Under the pieces are notes generated by a model. It searched no databases. It was not told the origin of the DNA and saw only the letters and a list, made by a program, of their open reading frames with translations. Made by a program: the position numbers and the translations under genes. A stretch of DNA of 64,000 nt from Bacteroidota bacterium (GTDB taxonomy: Bacteria > Bacteroidota > Bacteroidia > Chitinophagales > Chitinophagaceae), in NCBI GenBank assembly GCA_028875875.1, contig JAGWUV010000011.1, positions 25,649 to 89,648 of the forward strand, given 5' to 3'. Shown piece after piece: positions 48,745 through 59,400 of the stretch (within the stretch, counting starts at the first letter, position 1; the number at the start of each line of letters is the position of its first letter).

Positions 48745-51183
48745 CTAAAATTCAACTATAAAACCAATAGTAGGTGTAACAATTGCATCGCCAGCTGTTA
48801 GCAGGTAAGGGATTGCATTGCTACCATCGGGTTTAATGGGTTGCCCATCGGTAGTTAAAAATGCCGTGTTATCTGCATTCCTCTTGAATGTGTAAGCTGG
48901 TGTTACCACTGCTTTGGCGGCATACCAGTTCATCACATCCAGATATAAGTCGAGCGTTGCTCTCCTGTAATTCCATTTTTTATCGATACGCATATCACTT
49001 GAATTAAAAGCACCTAAACGCAACGTATTGATCTTTGAATAATCGAAGATGCCAGTGCCTAATGTTAAAAAATTCTGCCTGCTCAGGTTGTCATCGTAGG
49101 GTGTGTAAGGCACACCACCCTGGTAACGGAATTTTAGGCCCAGTTCCCAGTTGTGATTGAATTTATAACCCCATGTAAAACTGAGTAAATGCCTGTTATC
49201 CCAGGAACTTGGAGCATATAGATTATTGGCGTTGGTGTATTCGCTTCTGAAGAAAGTATAACTGAACACACCATAAAAACGTTTGGTAAGTTTTTGCTGG
49301 GCAAAGAATTCAAATCCATAGCTTTTGCCTTTGCCGAAAAAGCTTACGGGCTCGTTGCCAAGTATATTGAAATCGCCGCCAAGATTTGATAAGCTGATAC
49401 CATCGATAATGCTTATAGGTACATGATTATACTTTTTATAAAATACTTCGAATGTAAATCGTGTAGCCTCACTTCGCAAATGTTCTATGCCTGCAACATA
49501 ATGGGTACATTGTGTATAATCAGCCTGTTGATTTGTGTACAAACCGTTTGACTGAAATCCAAGAACTGTATAAGGTGGAAGTTTGTAATAGTTGCCGATA
49601 GTGGCATTGAGATTCCATTTGTCTGCCAGCACATATGAAAAGCTGATCCGCGGACTGATGGTTTTAAATGGGTTGCCTCCGTTCATGGTGAAGGAATTTA
49701 CATCAGACCGGATACCGGCACTAACGCCTAACCTGTTATTGAAAAATCTTTTTCCTGCCTGTAAAAAAGCCCCGGCTTTTACAAAATTTACATTGGTGCC
49801 ATATAATGCAGTGATGGCTTGTTGCGTAACATTGCCCGTGTTGTCTTTTATTTCGGGGCGTATTAATTGATAAGTGTTATTGAAATATTCTACATACTGA
49901 AGGTCTGCACCATGACTTATTTTCCAGTTGCCAAAAACCTGGTTTACATCAAGTCGAAGCTTATTTTCAGTTTCTCTTGAGTCTACGTTCAATGTTAATA
50001 CACCTTTATCGGGTCCCAGGTTGTTCTGATATTTCTGATTATTGTTATTCAATGCGTTTCTGCTGATTGATAGATTCCAATAGCCATTACGCATCAACCT
50101 TTTTAACGAAGCTCCTACGGTATAACTCCATTGGTTAATAGATGGATTGGCATTCAAAGCGTATAATTTTTCCGGTGTAGCATTTTTGGGAGCTGCAAAA
50201 CTAAATTGGTCTATAGCCCCCACACCTAAAAATGTAAGTGTTGTTTTTTTATCGAACTGGTGAGTTATTTTATATTGAAAATCCCAATAATTGGGCCTTA
50301 TAGGAAGATCGATAAGTTTGAAAAGAAATTGCAGGTAACTTCTTCTTGCAGAAGCAAGGAAGGTTGTTTTTCCATTGTTGGAAAGGGGGCCATCGAAAGT
50401 TGCAGCCAGCTCAGTAGCACTTAATCTTACATTGCCCTGAACTCTTTCTGTATTGCCTCTTTTTTGTTTGAATTCGAAAACTGAAGATAAGGTATTATCG
50501 TACTTTGCATCAAAGGCAGAGGTGCTCAATTTTACATCTTCAATAAAACTTACGTTCAGTATTCCGGTAGGTCCGCCTGCACTACCCTGGGTGGTGAAGT
50601 GGTTGATAACAGGCACTTCTATCCCGTCCAAATAGTAAACGTTTTCATTAGGTGCCCCACCACGAATGATGATATCATTTCTAAAACCAGCAGTACTTCC
50701 TGCAGTTCCTCCAACGCCCGGTAATGTTTGTATTACGCGGCTAATATCGAAATTGCTTCCGGGGCTGTTCTTAATTTCTTCAGTTGTAAGACGTTGTACA
50801 CTTAGCGGGGTTTCCAATGTTGCGGCTTTAACCGTACGGCGGTTTGATTTTATGGTAACATTGCCCAATTCTTTTACAAGGGGTTCTAACTCAACATTTA
50901 GTACGTTCTCGTTTCCACTTGTAACGCTAACATTAAATTTAGTAAGTGTGGCATAACTTATCAGGCTGATTGAAATATTATACGAGCCCGGATCAATGCC
51001 TTTGAGCGAAAATCTGCCGAGTGAATCAGAGATGGCGGATAATTTTCCAAGAGAAATAATTGCTCCAGACAACGGCTTTTGCGAAGTTTTATCAATCACA
51101 ATACCAGCAATAGTTCCGTTGCTTTGGGCCTGCAAGGTTAAATAACTCATACAAAGCACAAGCAATAACAATCTTTTCAGCAT
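48745..51183 (-). CDS. TonB-dependent receptor with CarboxypepD_reg-like domain
   Basis: 812 aa. Signal peptide (LLLLVLCMSYLTLQAQ), a CarboxypepD_reg-like N-terminal extension (IAGIVIDKTSQKPLSGAIISLGKLSAISDSLGRFSLKGI), a plug (VQRLTTEEIKNSPGSNFDISRVIQTLPGVGG, IIIRGGAPNENVYYLDGIEV), and a long C-terminal barrel with alternating aromatic strands ending in VTPTIGFIVEF. It is a receptor of CarboxypepD_reg type, but no SusD-like lipoprotein follows. It imports an unknown ligand using TonB energy. Same strand as the beta-propeller gene. Confidence 0.94.
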   Translation of the reverse strand: MLKRLLLLVLCMSYLTLQAQSNGTIAGIVIDKTSQKPLSGAIISLGKLSAISDSLGRFSLKGIDPGSYNISISLISYATLTKFNVSVTSGNENVLNVELEPLVKELGNVTIKSNRRTVKAATLETPLSVQRLTTEEIKNSPGSNFDISRVIQTLPGVGGTAGSTAGFRNDIIIRGGAPNENVYYLDGIEVPVINHFTTQGSAGGPTGILNVSFIEDVKLSTSAFDAKYDNTLSSVFEFKQKRGNTERVQGNVRLSATELAATFDGPLSNNGKTTFLASARRSYLQFLFKLIDLPIRPNYWDFQYKITHQFDKKTTLTFLGVGAIDQFSFAAPKNATPEKLYALNANPSINQWSYTVGASLKRLMRNGYWNLSISRNALNNNNQKYQNNLGPDKGVLTLNVDSRETENKLRLDVNQVFGNWKISHGADLQYVEYFNNTYQLIRPEIKDNTGNVTQQAITALYGTNVNFVKAGAFLQAGKRFFNNRLGVSAGIRSDVNSFTMNGGNPFKTISPRISFSYVLADKWNLNATIGNYYKLPPYTVLGFQSNGLYTNQQADYTQCTHYVAGIEHLRSEATRFTFEVFYKKYNHVPISIIDGISLSNLGGDFNILGNEPVSFFGKGKSYGFEFFAQQKLTKRFYGVFSYTFFRSEYTNANNLYAPSSWDNRHLLSFTWGYKFNHNWELGLKFRYQGGVPYTPYDDNLSRQNFLTLGTGIFDYSKINTLRLGAFNSSDMRIDKKWNYRRATLDLYLDVMNWYAAKAVVTPAYTFKRNADNTAFLTTDGQPIKPDGSNAIPYLLTAGDAIVTPTIGFIVEF

Positions 51184-51333
51184 GTTCTCTATTTATCAGA
51201 TTCAGTTGCTTGATTATAACAAGTGCAGGGAAGTATTGTTTGATGAGTACTTAAATAAAACAGGTTTGTCTTCCACAGCAAACTATAGAAGAGTTAATGA
51301 AGGAGTCTTTCGTATGTGATTGATATTATTCAG

Positions 51334-52050
51334 CTACGCCTTTGTACTGATATATCTTACAAGGCTCCGTTTTGCAACGGGTAGTAATGTTTCTTCTATA
51401 GGGAATGTCATATCTGTTTCAACAGCATACACAGCGGGGTTGGGTAATTCATTTCTATTCCTGATCAGTTCCGCTTTAATGTTCTCGTAGCTATTAACAA
51501 AATTGCGTTGCCAAACATCAACAAATTCTGTTTTAATACCCCTGTATTTTTCATCATGTTTTTCAAAAATGCTTAACCTGTATTGATATACCCAGGTGTT
51601 CTTGGTTCTTCCTTCGCATAGAAAAAAATAACCTTCATTGTTGTCTAAAGGAATAATGCCAACCGGTTGTATGTTTAGCTTATGTTCAACAAATTCATAT
51701 ATTTCAGTACCGCTAGTGATCGTTCGTTTCATTTTGGAAGCGGCATAGTTAATGATGTCTTCCAATTCCTTCATAAGTTCATCATCTTCAATCATTGCTT
51801 CGTAAAGGAGTTGTAATTTCTCTAATTGAATACCGGTAAGCTTTTTGGGGAATTGATCCTGTAAAATTTTTTTATTTTCCCGAAAGGCGATAAGGTTGTT
51901 GTAGTGGAAGATAACATCTGCCAATTGAGGATATAATTTGTTTTCTGTGAAATATTGATTAATCTCTTGCAGATAAGCCAGCAAAGTATATTTCTTTAGT
52001 TCAAAGTCTATGTATCCGTCTGCAAACCATGTTTGTGATAATGTTTTCAT
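51334..52050 (-). CDS. conserved protein of unknown function
   Basis: 238 aa, no signal peptide. Helical N-terminal half (FELKKYTLLAYLQEINQYFTENKLYPQLADVIFHYNNLIAF, KKILQDQFPKKLTGIQLEKLQLLYE) and a mixed C-terminal half. I recognise no domain. The regular composition and codon use say it is a real gene; similar proteins are known to me only as hypothetical ones in this phylum. It lies between the receptor and the E2 gene with independent spacing on both sides. Confidence 0.65.
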   Translation of the reverse strand: MKTLSQTWFADGYIDFELKKYTLLAYLQEINQYFTENKLYPQLADVIFHYNNLIAFRENKKILQDQFPKKLTGIQLEKLQLLYEAMIEDDELMKELEDIINYAASKMKRTITSGTEIYEFVEHKLNIQPVGIIPLDNNEGYFFLCEGRTKNTWVYQYRLSIFEKHDEKYRGIKTEFVDVWQRNFVNSYENIKAELIRNRNELPNPAVYAVETDMTFPIEETLLPVAKRSLVRYISTKA

Positions 52051-52131
52051 AGCTTCCTTTTTTGTTGTTGTAATCTACAAAATAGATATAGAAAAACTGT
52101 CCTGCGTTTATTCACAGGATGTTAAAACATT

Positions 52132-52166
52132 AAAGCCATCATTCAAGATGCTTGATGATGGCTTTT
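52132..52166. terminator. terminator after the E2 gene
   Basis: Near-perfect 15-pair stem with one bulged T: 52132-52147 against 52151-52165, ATG loop. Weak T-run on the minus strand, so efficiency is uncertain. Confidence 0.6.
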
Positions 52167-52194
52167 GAGGGTAAGATGGAGGTTAAATTCTGTT

Positions 52195-53880
52195 TTAGTC
52201 TACGTATTGTTCCTGAACTACCAGTTTTAATTCGCGATTTACATCCCATTTTTCAAATTCCTGAGCTACTTCTGTTAAGAAACTGGCACCGATACTTCCA
52301 TCGATAATTCTATGGTCATAACTCATGGATAAATACATCATGTGCCTAATGCCGATAAAATCGCCTTTGTCAGTTTCTACAACCACAGGTCTTTTTTTGA
52401 TGGCACCAACAGCTAATATTGCAACCTGGGGCTGATTAATGATAGGTGTTCCCATGAGGCTACCGAATGTTCCTACATTCGTTAAAGTAAAAGTGCCGCC
52501 TTGGGTATCGTCTGGCTTTAATTTATTGTTCCTGGCATTATGGGCCAAAGCATTCACACTTTTTGCTAAGCCTACCAATCCTAATTGTTCTGCATTCTTG
52601 ATGATGGGAACGATTAGATTGCCATTGGGAAGAGCAGTTGCCATTCCAATATTGAAGTAATTCTTCACAAGAATTTTATCGCCATCCACAGAGCTGTTCA
52701 TGATCGGATATTTTTTCATCACCTTGATCAAGCACTCAATGAACATTGGTGTGAAAGTGATTTTGGTACCTGTTCTTTTCTCAAAATCATGTTTCATTTT
52801 TTCACGCCATACTACCATATTGGTAACATCTGCTTCAGCAAAGCTGGTTACATGTGGGCTGGTATGCTTACTGTCTACCATGTGCTTGGCAATCAGTTTA
52901 CGCATCCTATCCATCTCAATGATTTCTACATTGGGTTTGGTTGCTTCAAATGTTGCTTGTGCAGGTGCTGGCTGCACAGGTTGGTAAACGGGTTGTGTTG
53001 CTTCCGGGGTTGTAATATTTGGTGCTGCTTGTACAGTTTGTACAGGAGGTTTCGGCGCAACATATGTTGGTGCCTGTTTTACGGGCTCAGCAGTTGGAGT
53101 GTAAATAGGTTGAACGGGTTCCTCAGCAATTGGTGCCTGTGCAATAGGCGGTACATAGGTTGGTTGTTGCACAGGAGTTGTAACTGGTTGAGAAGCCGCA
53201 GGCACATATGTCTGTGTGACGGGTGCTTGAGGCGCTTCATAAACAGGTGCACGTTGTTCCTGTACAGGCGATGCGGGTGGTGGATTATAAACGGGCTGTT
53301 CGGGTTGTGGAGTAATGTAAGCAGGTATCTTGCCTGCTTTTTTATCTGCAATATATTGTAGTATATCTTTTTTAGAAACACGGCCATCAGCTCCTGTTCC
53401 GGGAATTCTTTCTAACTCGCTTAAACTAAGTCCTTCACTATTGGCTATATTCAAAACCAATGGAGAAAAGAATCTGTTATTTCCCGCAGCTTTGCTAACC
53501 GGGGTTACAGTCGTTATGGATGGTACATAGGGTATTGTTTCTTCAACAGGGGCAGGTACTTGCTGTTGAGGAGTTGGTTGTTGTGTGTATGTAGGTGTAG
53601 GAATAGGTTCAGGAGCATCAGTAACTGAGCCAGCGGCTGCCCCAACCTGTATACGGGCCAGTACAGCCCCAACGGGCACTACATCGTTAACATTGTATAG
53701 TATTTCAGTAATAATACCCGAGGCAGTAGACGGAACTTCACTATCCACTTTATCTGTAGCGATATCTAAAACAGTTTCGTCTTGGGATACATGGTCGCCA
53801 ATTTTTTTGTGCCATCTTAAGATGGTGGCTTCCATGATGCTTTCACCCATTTTGGGCATTACCAATTCAGCTATTGCCAT
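52195..53880 (-). CDS. dihydrolipoamide acyltransferase (E2) of a 2-oxoacid dehydrogenase
   Basis: 561 aa. One N-terminal lipoyl domain with Lys44 in ATDKVDSEV (AELVMPKMGESIMEATILRW). A long Pro/Gln/Thr/Val-rich linker with a peripheral-subunit-binding domain (FFSPLVLNIANSEGLSLSELERIPGTGADGRVSKKDIL) is followed by a second low-complexity stretch. The catalytic acyltransferase domain ends in LSMSYDHRIIDGSIGASFL with its catalytic His and Asp. It fits branched-chain or pyruvate-type E2. No E1 or E3 gene is adjacent. The long linker is where short overlapping frames appear in other registers. Confidence 0.94.
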   Translation of the reverse strand: MAIAELVMPKMGESIMEATILRWHKKIGDHVSQDETVLDIATDKVDSEVPSTASGIITEILYNVNDVVPVGAVLARIQVGAAAGSVTDAPEPIPTPTYTQQPTPQQQVPAPVEETIPYVPSITTVTPVSKAAGNNRFFSPLVLNIANSEGLSLSELERIPGTGADGRVSKKDILQYIADKKAGKIPAYITPQPEQPVYNPPPASPVQEQRAPVYEAPQAPVTQTYVPAASQPVTTPVQQPTYVPPIAQAPIAEEPVQPIYTPTAEPVKQAPTYVAPKPPVQTVQAAPNITTPEATQPVYQPVQPAPAQATFEATKPNVEIIEMDRMRKLIAKHMVDSKHTSPHVTSFAEADVTNMVVWREKMKHDFEKRTGTKITFTPMFIECLIKVMKKYPIMNSSVDGDKILVKNYFNIGMATALPNGNLIVPIIKNAEQLGLVGLAKSVNALAHNARNNKLKPDDTQGGTFTLTNVGTFGSLMGTPIINQPQVAILAVGAIKKRPVVVETDKGDFIGIRHMMYLSMSYDHRIIDGSIGASFLTEVAQEFEKWDVNRELKLVVQEQYVD

Positions 53881-54102
53881 ACTAATCGATCTGATTTTAA
53901 TGGGATAATGATACCTTTCTAATTACCACCCTTACTATTGTTTTAAACTTTCTACGCAGGATAAAATTACAGATACATCAATCGTTAGAAGGATCTTAAT
54001 CACTACAATAAAAACCAATTAATGTTTAACCTGCAGCAGATCCATTACGTAAAAGCAAAAACAAACCCTAGTCAAAATTAGTTTTTAGCTATTGAAAGTT
54101 AT

Positions 54103-55365
54103 TCAATGGTTATCCACAATTAATTGTCTAAGTAAGTTAAGGGCAGAAGTGGCTGTAAGCTGTATATTTCTTGCCCTGTCGAAGCGAAACTGAAACAGCC
54201 TGGTGATTATTTTGTGTTTAGATGCAACGGCCATCCAAACGCTACCTACAGGTTTATCGGTAGTGCCACCGTCAGGTCCCATGATGCCGCTAACTGCAAT
54301 TGCATAATCGGTATTCATTAATTGCCGTACATGTTGCACCATTGCTGTAACTGTTTGTTCGCTCACCGCACCATAGGTGGACAAAGTTTCCGGACTAACA
54401 TGAAGCACATTTTCTTTTACTGCATAAGAATAACTCACTACACTTCCTTCGTAGTAAGATGACGAACCTGCAATAGAGGTAAGCAAATGCGCTATATAAC
54501 CTCCAGTGCAACTTTCGGCAGTTGCTACTGTTTGCTTTCTTTCTGTTAATAGTTTCCCAACAATCGCTTCCATTGTAAGGTCCTCATCGGTAACCATTAC
54601 ATCGGTTATTTGTGATTTTAATAAGCTGAACTGATGATCTATTGAGATGAGTAATTCCGTATGGTCATATCCATGGGCAGTTAAACGTAACCGCACCATA
54701 CCATGGTTGGGTAAATAGGCTAATTTGATATTTGCAGGTAATGCTTCTTCAAAATCTTTAATACGATCGGCGAGATACGATTCTCCAATACCCGCTGTAA
54801 GCAATGTTCTGTGTTCGATAAAACCCGGTTTGAATTTTTGCTGAATGATCTGAAGTACATGGTCTGTCATTAATCCTTTCATTTCAAAAGGCACACCGGG
54901 CAATGAGAAAAATAATTTTCCCTGCTGTTCAAAAAGCATACCTGGAGCCGTTCCCCTTTCGTTTTTTAAAACGGTACATACATCGGGCACTTCGGCTTGT
55001 TTTCTGTTTCTTTCCGATAAAGGAAGTGTTCTTTTAAATACTTTTTCGAAGAGATAGGTAACATGCTCTAACGTTGGTTGGTGCATAATCAGCTTGCCGC
55101 CGAAATATTTACAGAGTAAAGGTTTGGTGATATCGTCGGCTGTAGGGCCTAGACCTCCTGTGATAATAATAATATCTGCCTGTTTTTTTTCGTCATTTAA
55201 TGCATCCCATATATCATCCCAGGCATCCCCAACAGCGAGCCTGTGCTTCACAGCAATCCCGATTTTATTGAGTTCCTGTGCTATAAAAGCGCTATTGGTA
55301 TCAATTACCTGGCCTATCAATAATTCATCTCCAATGGTTATGATGGATGCAAACACCTGCTTCAT
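54103..55365 (-). CDS. cinA: CinA (competence/damage-inducible protein A)
   Basis: 420 aa from ATG 55365. N-terminal MoCF-type domain (IITIGDELLIGQVIDTNSAFIAQEL, IIITGGLGPTADDITK, FSLPGVPFEMKGL) and C-terminal PncC amidase domain (ATAESCTGGYIAHLLTSIAGSSSYYEGSVVSYS). The first half is ADP-ribose/NMN pyrophosphatase-like, the second deamidates nicotinamide mononucleotide, so it recycles pyridine nucleotides. The reading frame extends ten residues further upstream without support. Confidence 0.95.
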   Translation of the reverse strand: MKQVFASIITIGDELLIGQVIDTNSAFIAQELNKIGIAVKHRLAVGDAWDDIWDALNDEKKQADIIIITGGLGPTADDITKPLLCKYFGGKLIMHQPTLEHVTYLFEKVFKRTLPLSERNRKQAEVPDVCTVLKNERGTAPGMLFEQQGKLFFSLPGVPFEMKGLMTDHVLQIIQQKFKPGFIEHRTLLTAGIGESYLADRIKDFEEALPANIKLAYLPNHGMVRLRLTAHGYDHTELLISIDHQFSLLKSQITDVMVTDEDLTMEAIVGKLLTERKQTVATAESCTGGYIAHLLTSIAGSSSYYEGSVVSYSYAVKENVLHVSPETLSTYGAVSEQTVTAMVQHVRQLMNTDYAIAVSGIMGPDGGTTDKPVGSVWMAVASKHKIITRLFQFRFDRARNIQLTATSALNLLRQLIVDNH

Positions 55366-55438
55366 AAGAAAATTAAAATTGGCTGCAAGGTACATTATGA
55401 AAACAACTTGTTATCTTGATAGCTTAAAAAGAAGCATT

Positions 55439-55867
55439 ATGAAAGTGCAAAATTATGCTAACCATATCCGTTTTGTTCCGGGATATCATTATGTGGCATC
55501 AACAGGTTTACTGGCAGTATTGATAGGCAGTATCATTAACTTATTGCATAGTTCAAAAGAAAATGTGTATTCAGCATCTTTGATCCTGGTACTAACGGTT
55601 ATCTGTATGATAATATGGTTGTACATGCGGATTTTCGCTTTGAAGGCGCAAGACAGAGCTATTCGTGCTGAAGAGAATTTCAGGCATTTCATTCTTACAG
55701 GTAAACCGCTGGATAAGCAGTTGCATCTCGCTCAGATTATCGCACTGCGTTTTGCTAGTGATGAAGAATTTCCTGCATTAGCACAAAAAGCGATCACTGA
55801 AAATCTTTCAGATAAAGAAATAAAAAAAGCTATCCAGCATTGGCGTGCAGATTATCATCGTGTTTAA
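55439..55867 (+). CDS. DUF6526 membrane protein
   Basis: 142 aa from ATG 55439 (MKVQNYANHIRFVPGYHYV, the family start). Two transmembrane segments (STGLLAVLIGSIINLL and ILVLTVICMIIWLYMRIFAL) and a cytosolic C-terminal helical part with RAEENFRHFILTGKPLD and IIALRFASDEEFPALAQ. Function unknown. The open frame extends to 55094, but that part lies opposite cinA. Its stop overlaps the convergent thioesterase by four bases. Confidence 0.85.
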   Translation: MKVQNYANHIRFVPGYHYVASTGLLAVLIGSIINLLHSSKENVYSASLILVLTVICMIIWLYMRIFALKAQDRAIRAEENFRHFILTGKPLDKQLHLAQIIALRFASDEEFPALAQKAITENLSDKEIKKAIQHWRADYHRV

Positions 55868-56277
55868 TTGTTAAAGTAAGTCTTTAATTTTTCGAATAAT
55901 TCAACAGGCATTGTGGTTCTTTCTTTTGTTTGTGCATGAATGAAATACAATACCACTCTGCCTGTTGTTAATAATTTACCGTTTTCATTATATACTTCCT
56001 GGTGAAACTCTATGCGGTGGTCTACGGGCAGTTCTTTTAATATCGTTTTTATGGTAAGCAGGTCATCGTAATGCGCAGGACGTATAAACTTGCTATGAAG
56101 TTCTACAATTGGCATAATAACACCCATAGATTCCATATCCTTATAAGTAAAACCTAGCTGCCTGATACTTTCTGCTCTTCCTACCTCAAAAAACTGGGCA
56201 TAATTACCGTGATATACAACATTCATCTGATCTGTTTCTGCGTATCTAACCCTGACCTGTGTGCGGCTTTCGAACAT
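55864..56277 (-). CDS. YbgC/FadM-type acyl-CoA thioesterase
   Basis: 137 aa. Hotdog fold: RVRYAETDQMNVVYHGNYAQFFEVGRAESIRQLG, with the Asp of AETDQM as the likely catalytic acid and HGNY of the substrate pocket. It hydrolyses short- to medium-chain acyl-CoA. Cytosolic. Single gene divergent from the envelope operon. Confidence 0.92.
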   Translation of the reverse strand: MFESRTQVRVRYAETDQMNVVYHGNYAQFFEVGRAESIRQLGFTYKDMESMGVIMPIVELHSKFIRPAHYDDLLTIKTILKELPVDHRIEFHQEVYNENGKLLTTGRVVLYFIHAQTKERTTMPVELFEKLKTYFNN

Positions 56278-56439
56278 ATTTGTTACAATTTGTTGGTAAA
56301 GTTACCGGTGTTTGCTGTTTATCCACAAAAGATGGAACGGTGTTTGTTAAACTAAGGGGTAAACTACCTTTATTATTGTTTTTACTTTTTATTAAGAAAG
56401 AAACTGAAATCTTTGTTTCTCAAGCATTATATCTCGCAT

Positions 56440-59400
56440 ATGCAAATCTTCAAGAATATCATTCCCATTCTGTTATTAACGTCAGTTACAACAGGTGTTT
56501 TTGCTCAGGCTACAAAAATTAATAATGATCCTGATGCTGAATTTAAAACGGCGAAGGAATGGTTTATGAAAGAGCAATATTCGCTGGCCTATCCTGCATT
56601 TAAAACAATGTATAATGAGAAAGGGAAGTATAGTGCATTCCCGTTTACGTTGCAATTAGAACTTAAGTATTATTATGTTTTATGTGGATTGAAACTTAAT
56701 GATACAGCGGCCGAACACATGGCAGTGGAATTTATTGAGCTGGAACATAATGTTCCGCGTGTTCAGATGATGTGTTATCATTTAGGAGAATATTATTTTG
56801 ATAAGAAAGATTATGCAGATGCGCTTACTTATTACAATAAAAGCGGGATAGATAATTTAAGTAATGAGGAGATCGCAGCCATGAAGTTTCATAAAGCGTA
56901 TGTGTATTTTACCATGCAACGTTTTAAAGACGCAAGGCCTTTATTCAATGCTATACGCCAGATAAAGTCTGATCCCAATTACATGGATGCTAATTACTAT
57001 TACGGTTTCATTTGTTTTTCTGAAAAAAATTATAATGAGGCTTTAGAGGCGTTTACCATTGCAGAATCTCATCCGGATTATCAGAATGTGATCCCGTTCT
57101 ACATAGCTGAAATTTATTATTTCCAGGGAGAACATGATAAGGCACTTGATTATGCAGAGAAGCTTATAAAAAAAGGTGGGCAGTACTATGATCTTCAGTT
57201 AAAGCAGCTTGCAGGCCACTTGTTATTTGACGGAAAAGAATATGATAGAGCAACGCCATACCTGGAAGAATATGTTGCCAAAACAGAAAAGATCAGACCG
57301 GAGGATATGTACGAACTGTCTTACTGTTACTATGCAGGTGGTAATTATACTAAAGCTATTGATGGATTTAAACAGTTAAGTGGTAAAGAAGATTCCCTTG
57401 CACAAAACAGTATGTATCTTCTTGCCGATGCCTATTTAAAAACAAATCAGAAAGCAAATGCCAGAAATGCTTTTCTCTTCTGTTCTTTGAATAATAGTAA
57501 TCCTGCTCAAAAAGAGGTTTCTTCCTTCAATTATGCGAAGCTGAGTTATGAATTAGGTTACCTGGATGTAGCATTGAGAGCATTGCAGAACTTTATTACC
57601 AATTATCCATCTTCTCCTTATGTACAAGAGGCAAAGGAGTTGCAGATAAGTGTGCTGGCGAAAACCAGCAACTTTAAAGATGCATTAACCTTATTTGAAA
57701 GTTTGCCGATGCAAAGTGAAAATGTAAAGAAAGTTTATCCTGTGATTCTTTATGGTAGGGCAACAGAACTCATTAATGATCAGCAAACAGATAAGGCTGA
57801 TGCTTTATTTACCCGTATCATGCAAATCCCTTACAATACACAACAATTGCCATTGGTATATTTCTGGAAAGGAGAGATTGCCTATCGTAAAGCGGATATA
57901 GATGCAGCAATCAATTATTTTGCTAACTATTTAAAAGACCCGGTAACGAATGGAGAAGTGAATATTGCGAATGCCAGGTACAATATTGCATATTGCCTCA
58001 TGAAAAAAGAAGAGTACACAAAGGCTTTGCAATATTTTCAGCAAGTATCAAGAACATTGACTCCCAATGCTTCACCTATTCAAGCTGATGCTTATATACG
58101 TAGTGCTGATTGCTATTTTATGAACAAAAATTTCAGGCAAGCATTAGCAATGTATGAGAATGTGATTAACATGAATATGAAGGGTGCTGATTACGCCATG
58201 TATCAAAAAGCGATTATTGCAGGTGCTACTAATAAGAATGCTGAGAAGATAGCTTTACTGCAAAGTTTATCGAATCGCTACCCTGCTTCTACTTTATTGC
58301 CGGAAGCAGACCTCGAAGTGGCTAACACTTATATGGCTGATGAAAAATTCAATGAAGCTATTACGCCGCTACAATCTATTCTTAAAAACAAATCGGCTGA
58401 ACCGCTTTGGCCCAAAGCTTATTTAAAATCAGGTGTTGCCTACTTTAACCTGAATAAAAATGACGATGCTTTATCACAATTTAAGCAACTGGTGGCTAAG
58501 TATCCTAATTCCTCTGAAAGCGATGAAGCTATTGAATACATCCGGAACATATTTGTAGAGAACCAGCAGCCATCAGAGTTTGTGGCTTTTATGAAACAAA
58601 ACGGAAAACCGATTACGTATAGCGAGGAAGATTCACTTACGTACCGTTCAGCACAGATCAAATATGATGATAAAGATTTCAATAACGCTTTATCAGGTTT
58701 TGCAGCCTATCTCTCTAAATTTCCTGATGGCCGTTATGCCATAGAAGCGAATTATTTTTCAGCAGAGATTAATATCGTAAATAAAAATTCAAAAGATGCA
58801 TTGACTTACTATAATGCAGTAGCTGCAAAAGCTCCTAATAAATATGCTGAAAGGAGTGCGTTGCAAAGTGCAAGGATTTATTATTTCGATCTGAAAGATT
58901 ATAGCAATGCAGAAAAATATTTTATACTGCTGAAGTCGTTGGCTACACAACAGGAAAACAAACTGGAAGCAATGCGGGGTTTATTGCGTTGCCAGTTTAA
59001 ACTGCAGCAATGGAAGGATGCAGTGGCAAATGCTCAGGATTTATTACTGGAAAAAGGAATTGCTGCTGATGATAGGATGATGGCAAATATGGTTCTTGGT
59101 AAAAGTTACCAGTTAGACAACCAGTTAGATGATGCTTCTAACGCTTATAAGCAGGTTGTATCAGCAGGAATTTCAGAGTTTGGAGCTGAGGCACAATATC
59201 ATGTTGCTGAAATTTTACTGCAACAGGATAAGCTCAAAGACGCAGAAAAAGCTGGCTTTGAAGTGATCAAAAAGTTTGGTTCTTATCAATTTTGGGTAAC
59301 GAAGAGTTACATTTTATTAGGTGATGTTTATTTTAAAGAGAAAGATTACTTCAATGCCGAAGCGACTTATAAAAGCGTTGTAGAGAACGCAACCATTGAT

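Noticed and set aside
52789..53387. Cys/Arg-rich and His/Leu-rich frames over the E2 linker
   Set aside because: Shadows of the Pro/Gln/Val repeats of the dihydrolipoamide acyltransferase linker in other registers.
55094..55438. N-terminal extension of the DUF6526 protein
   Set aside because: It is the antisense of cinA; the family start MKVQNYANHI lies at 55439.
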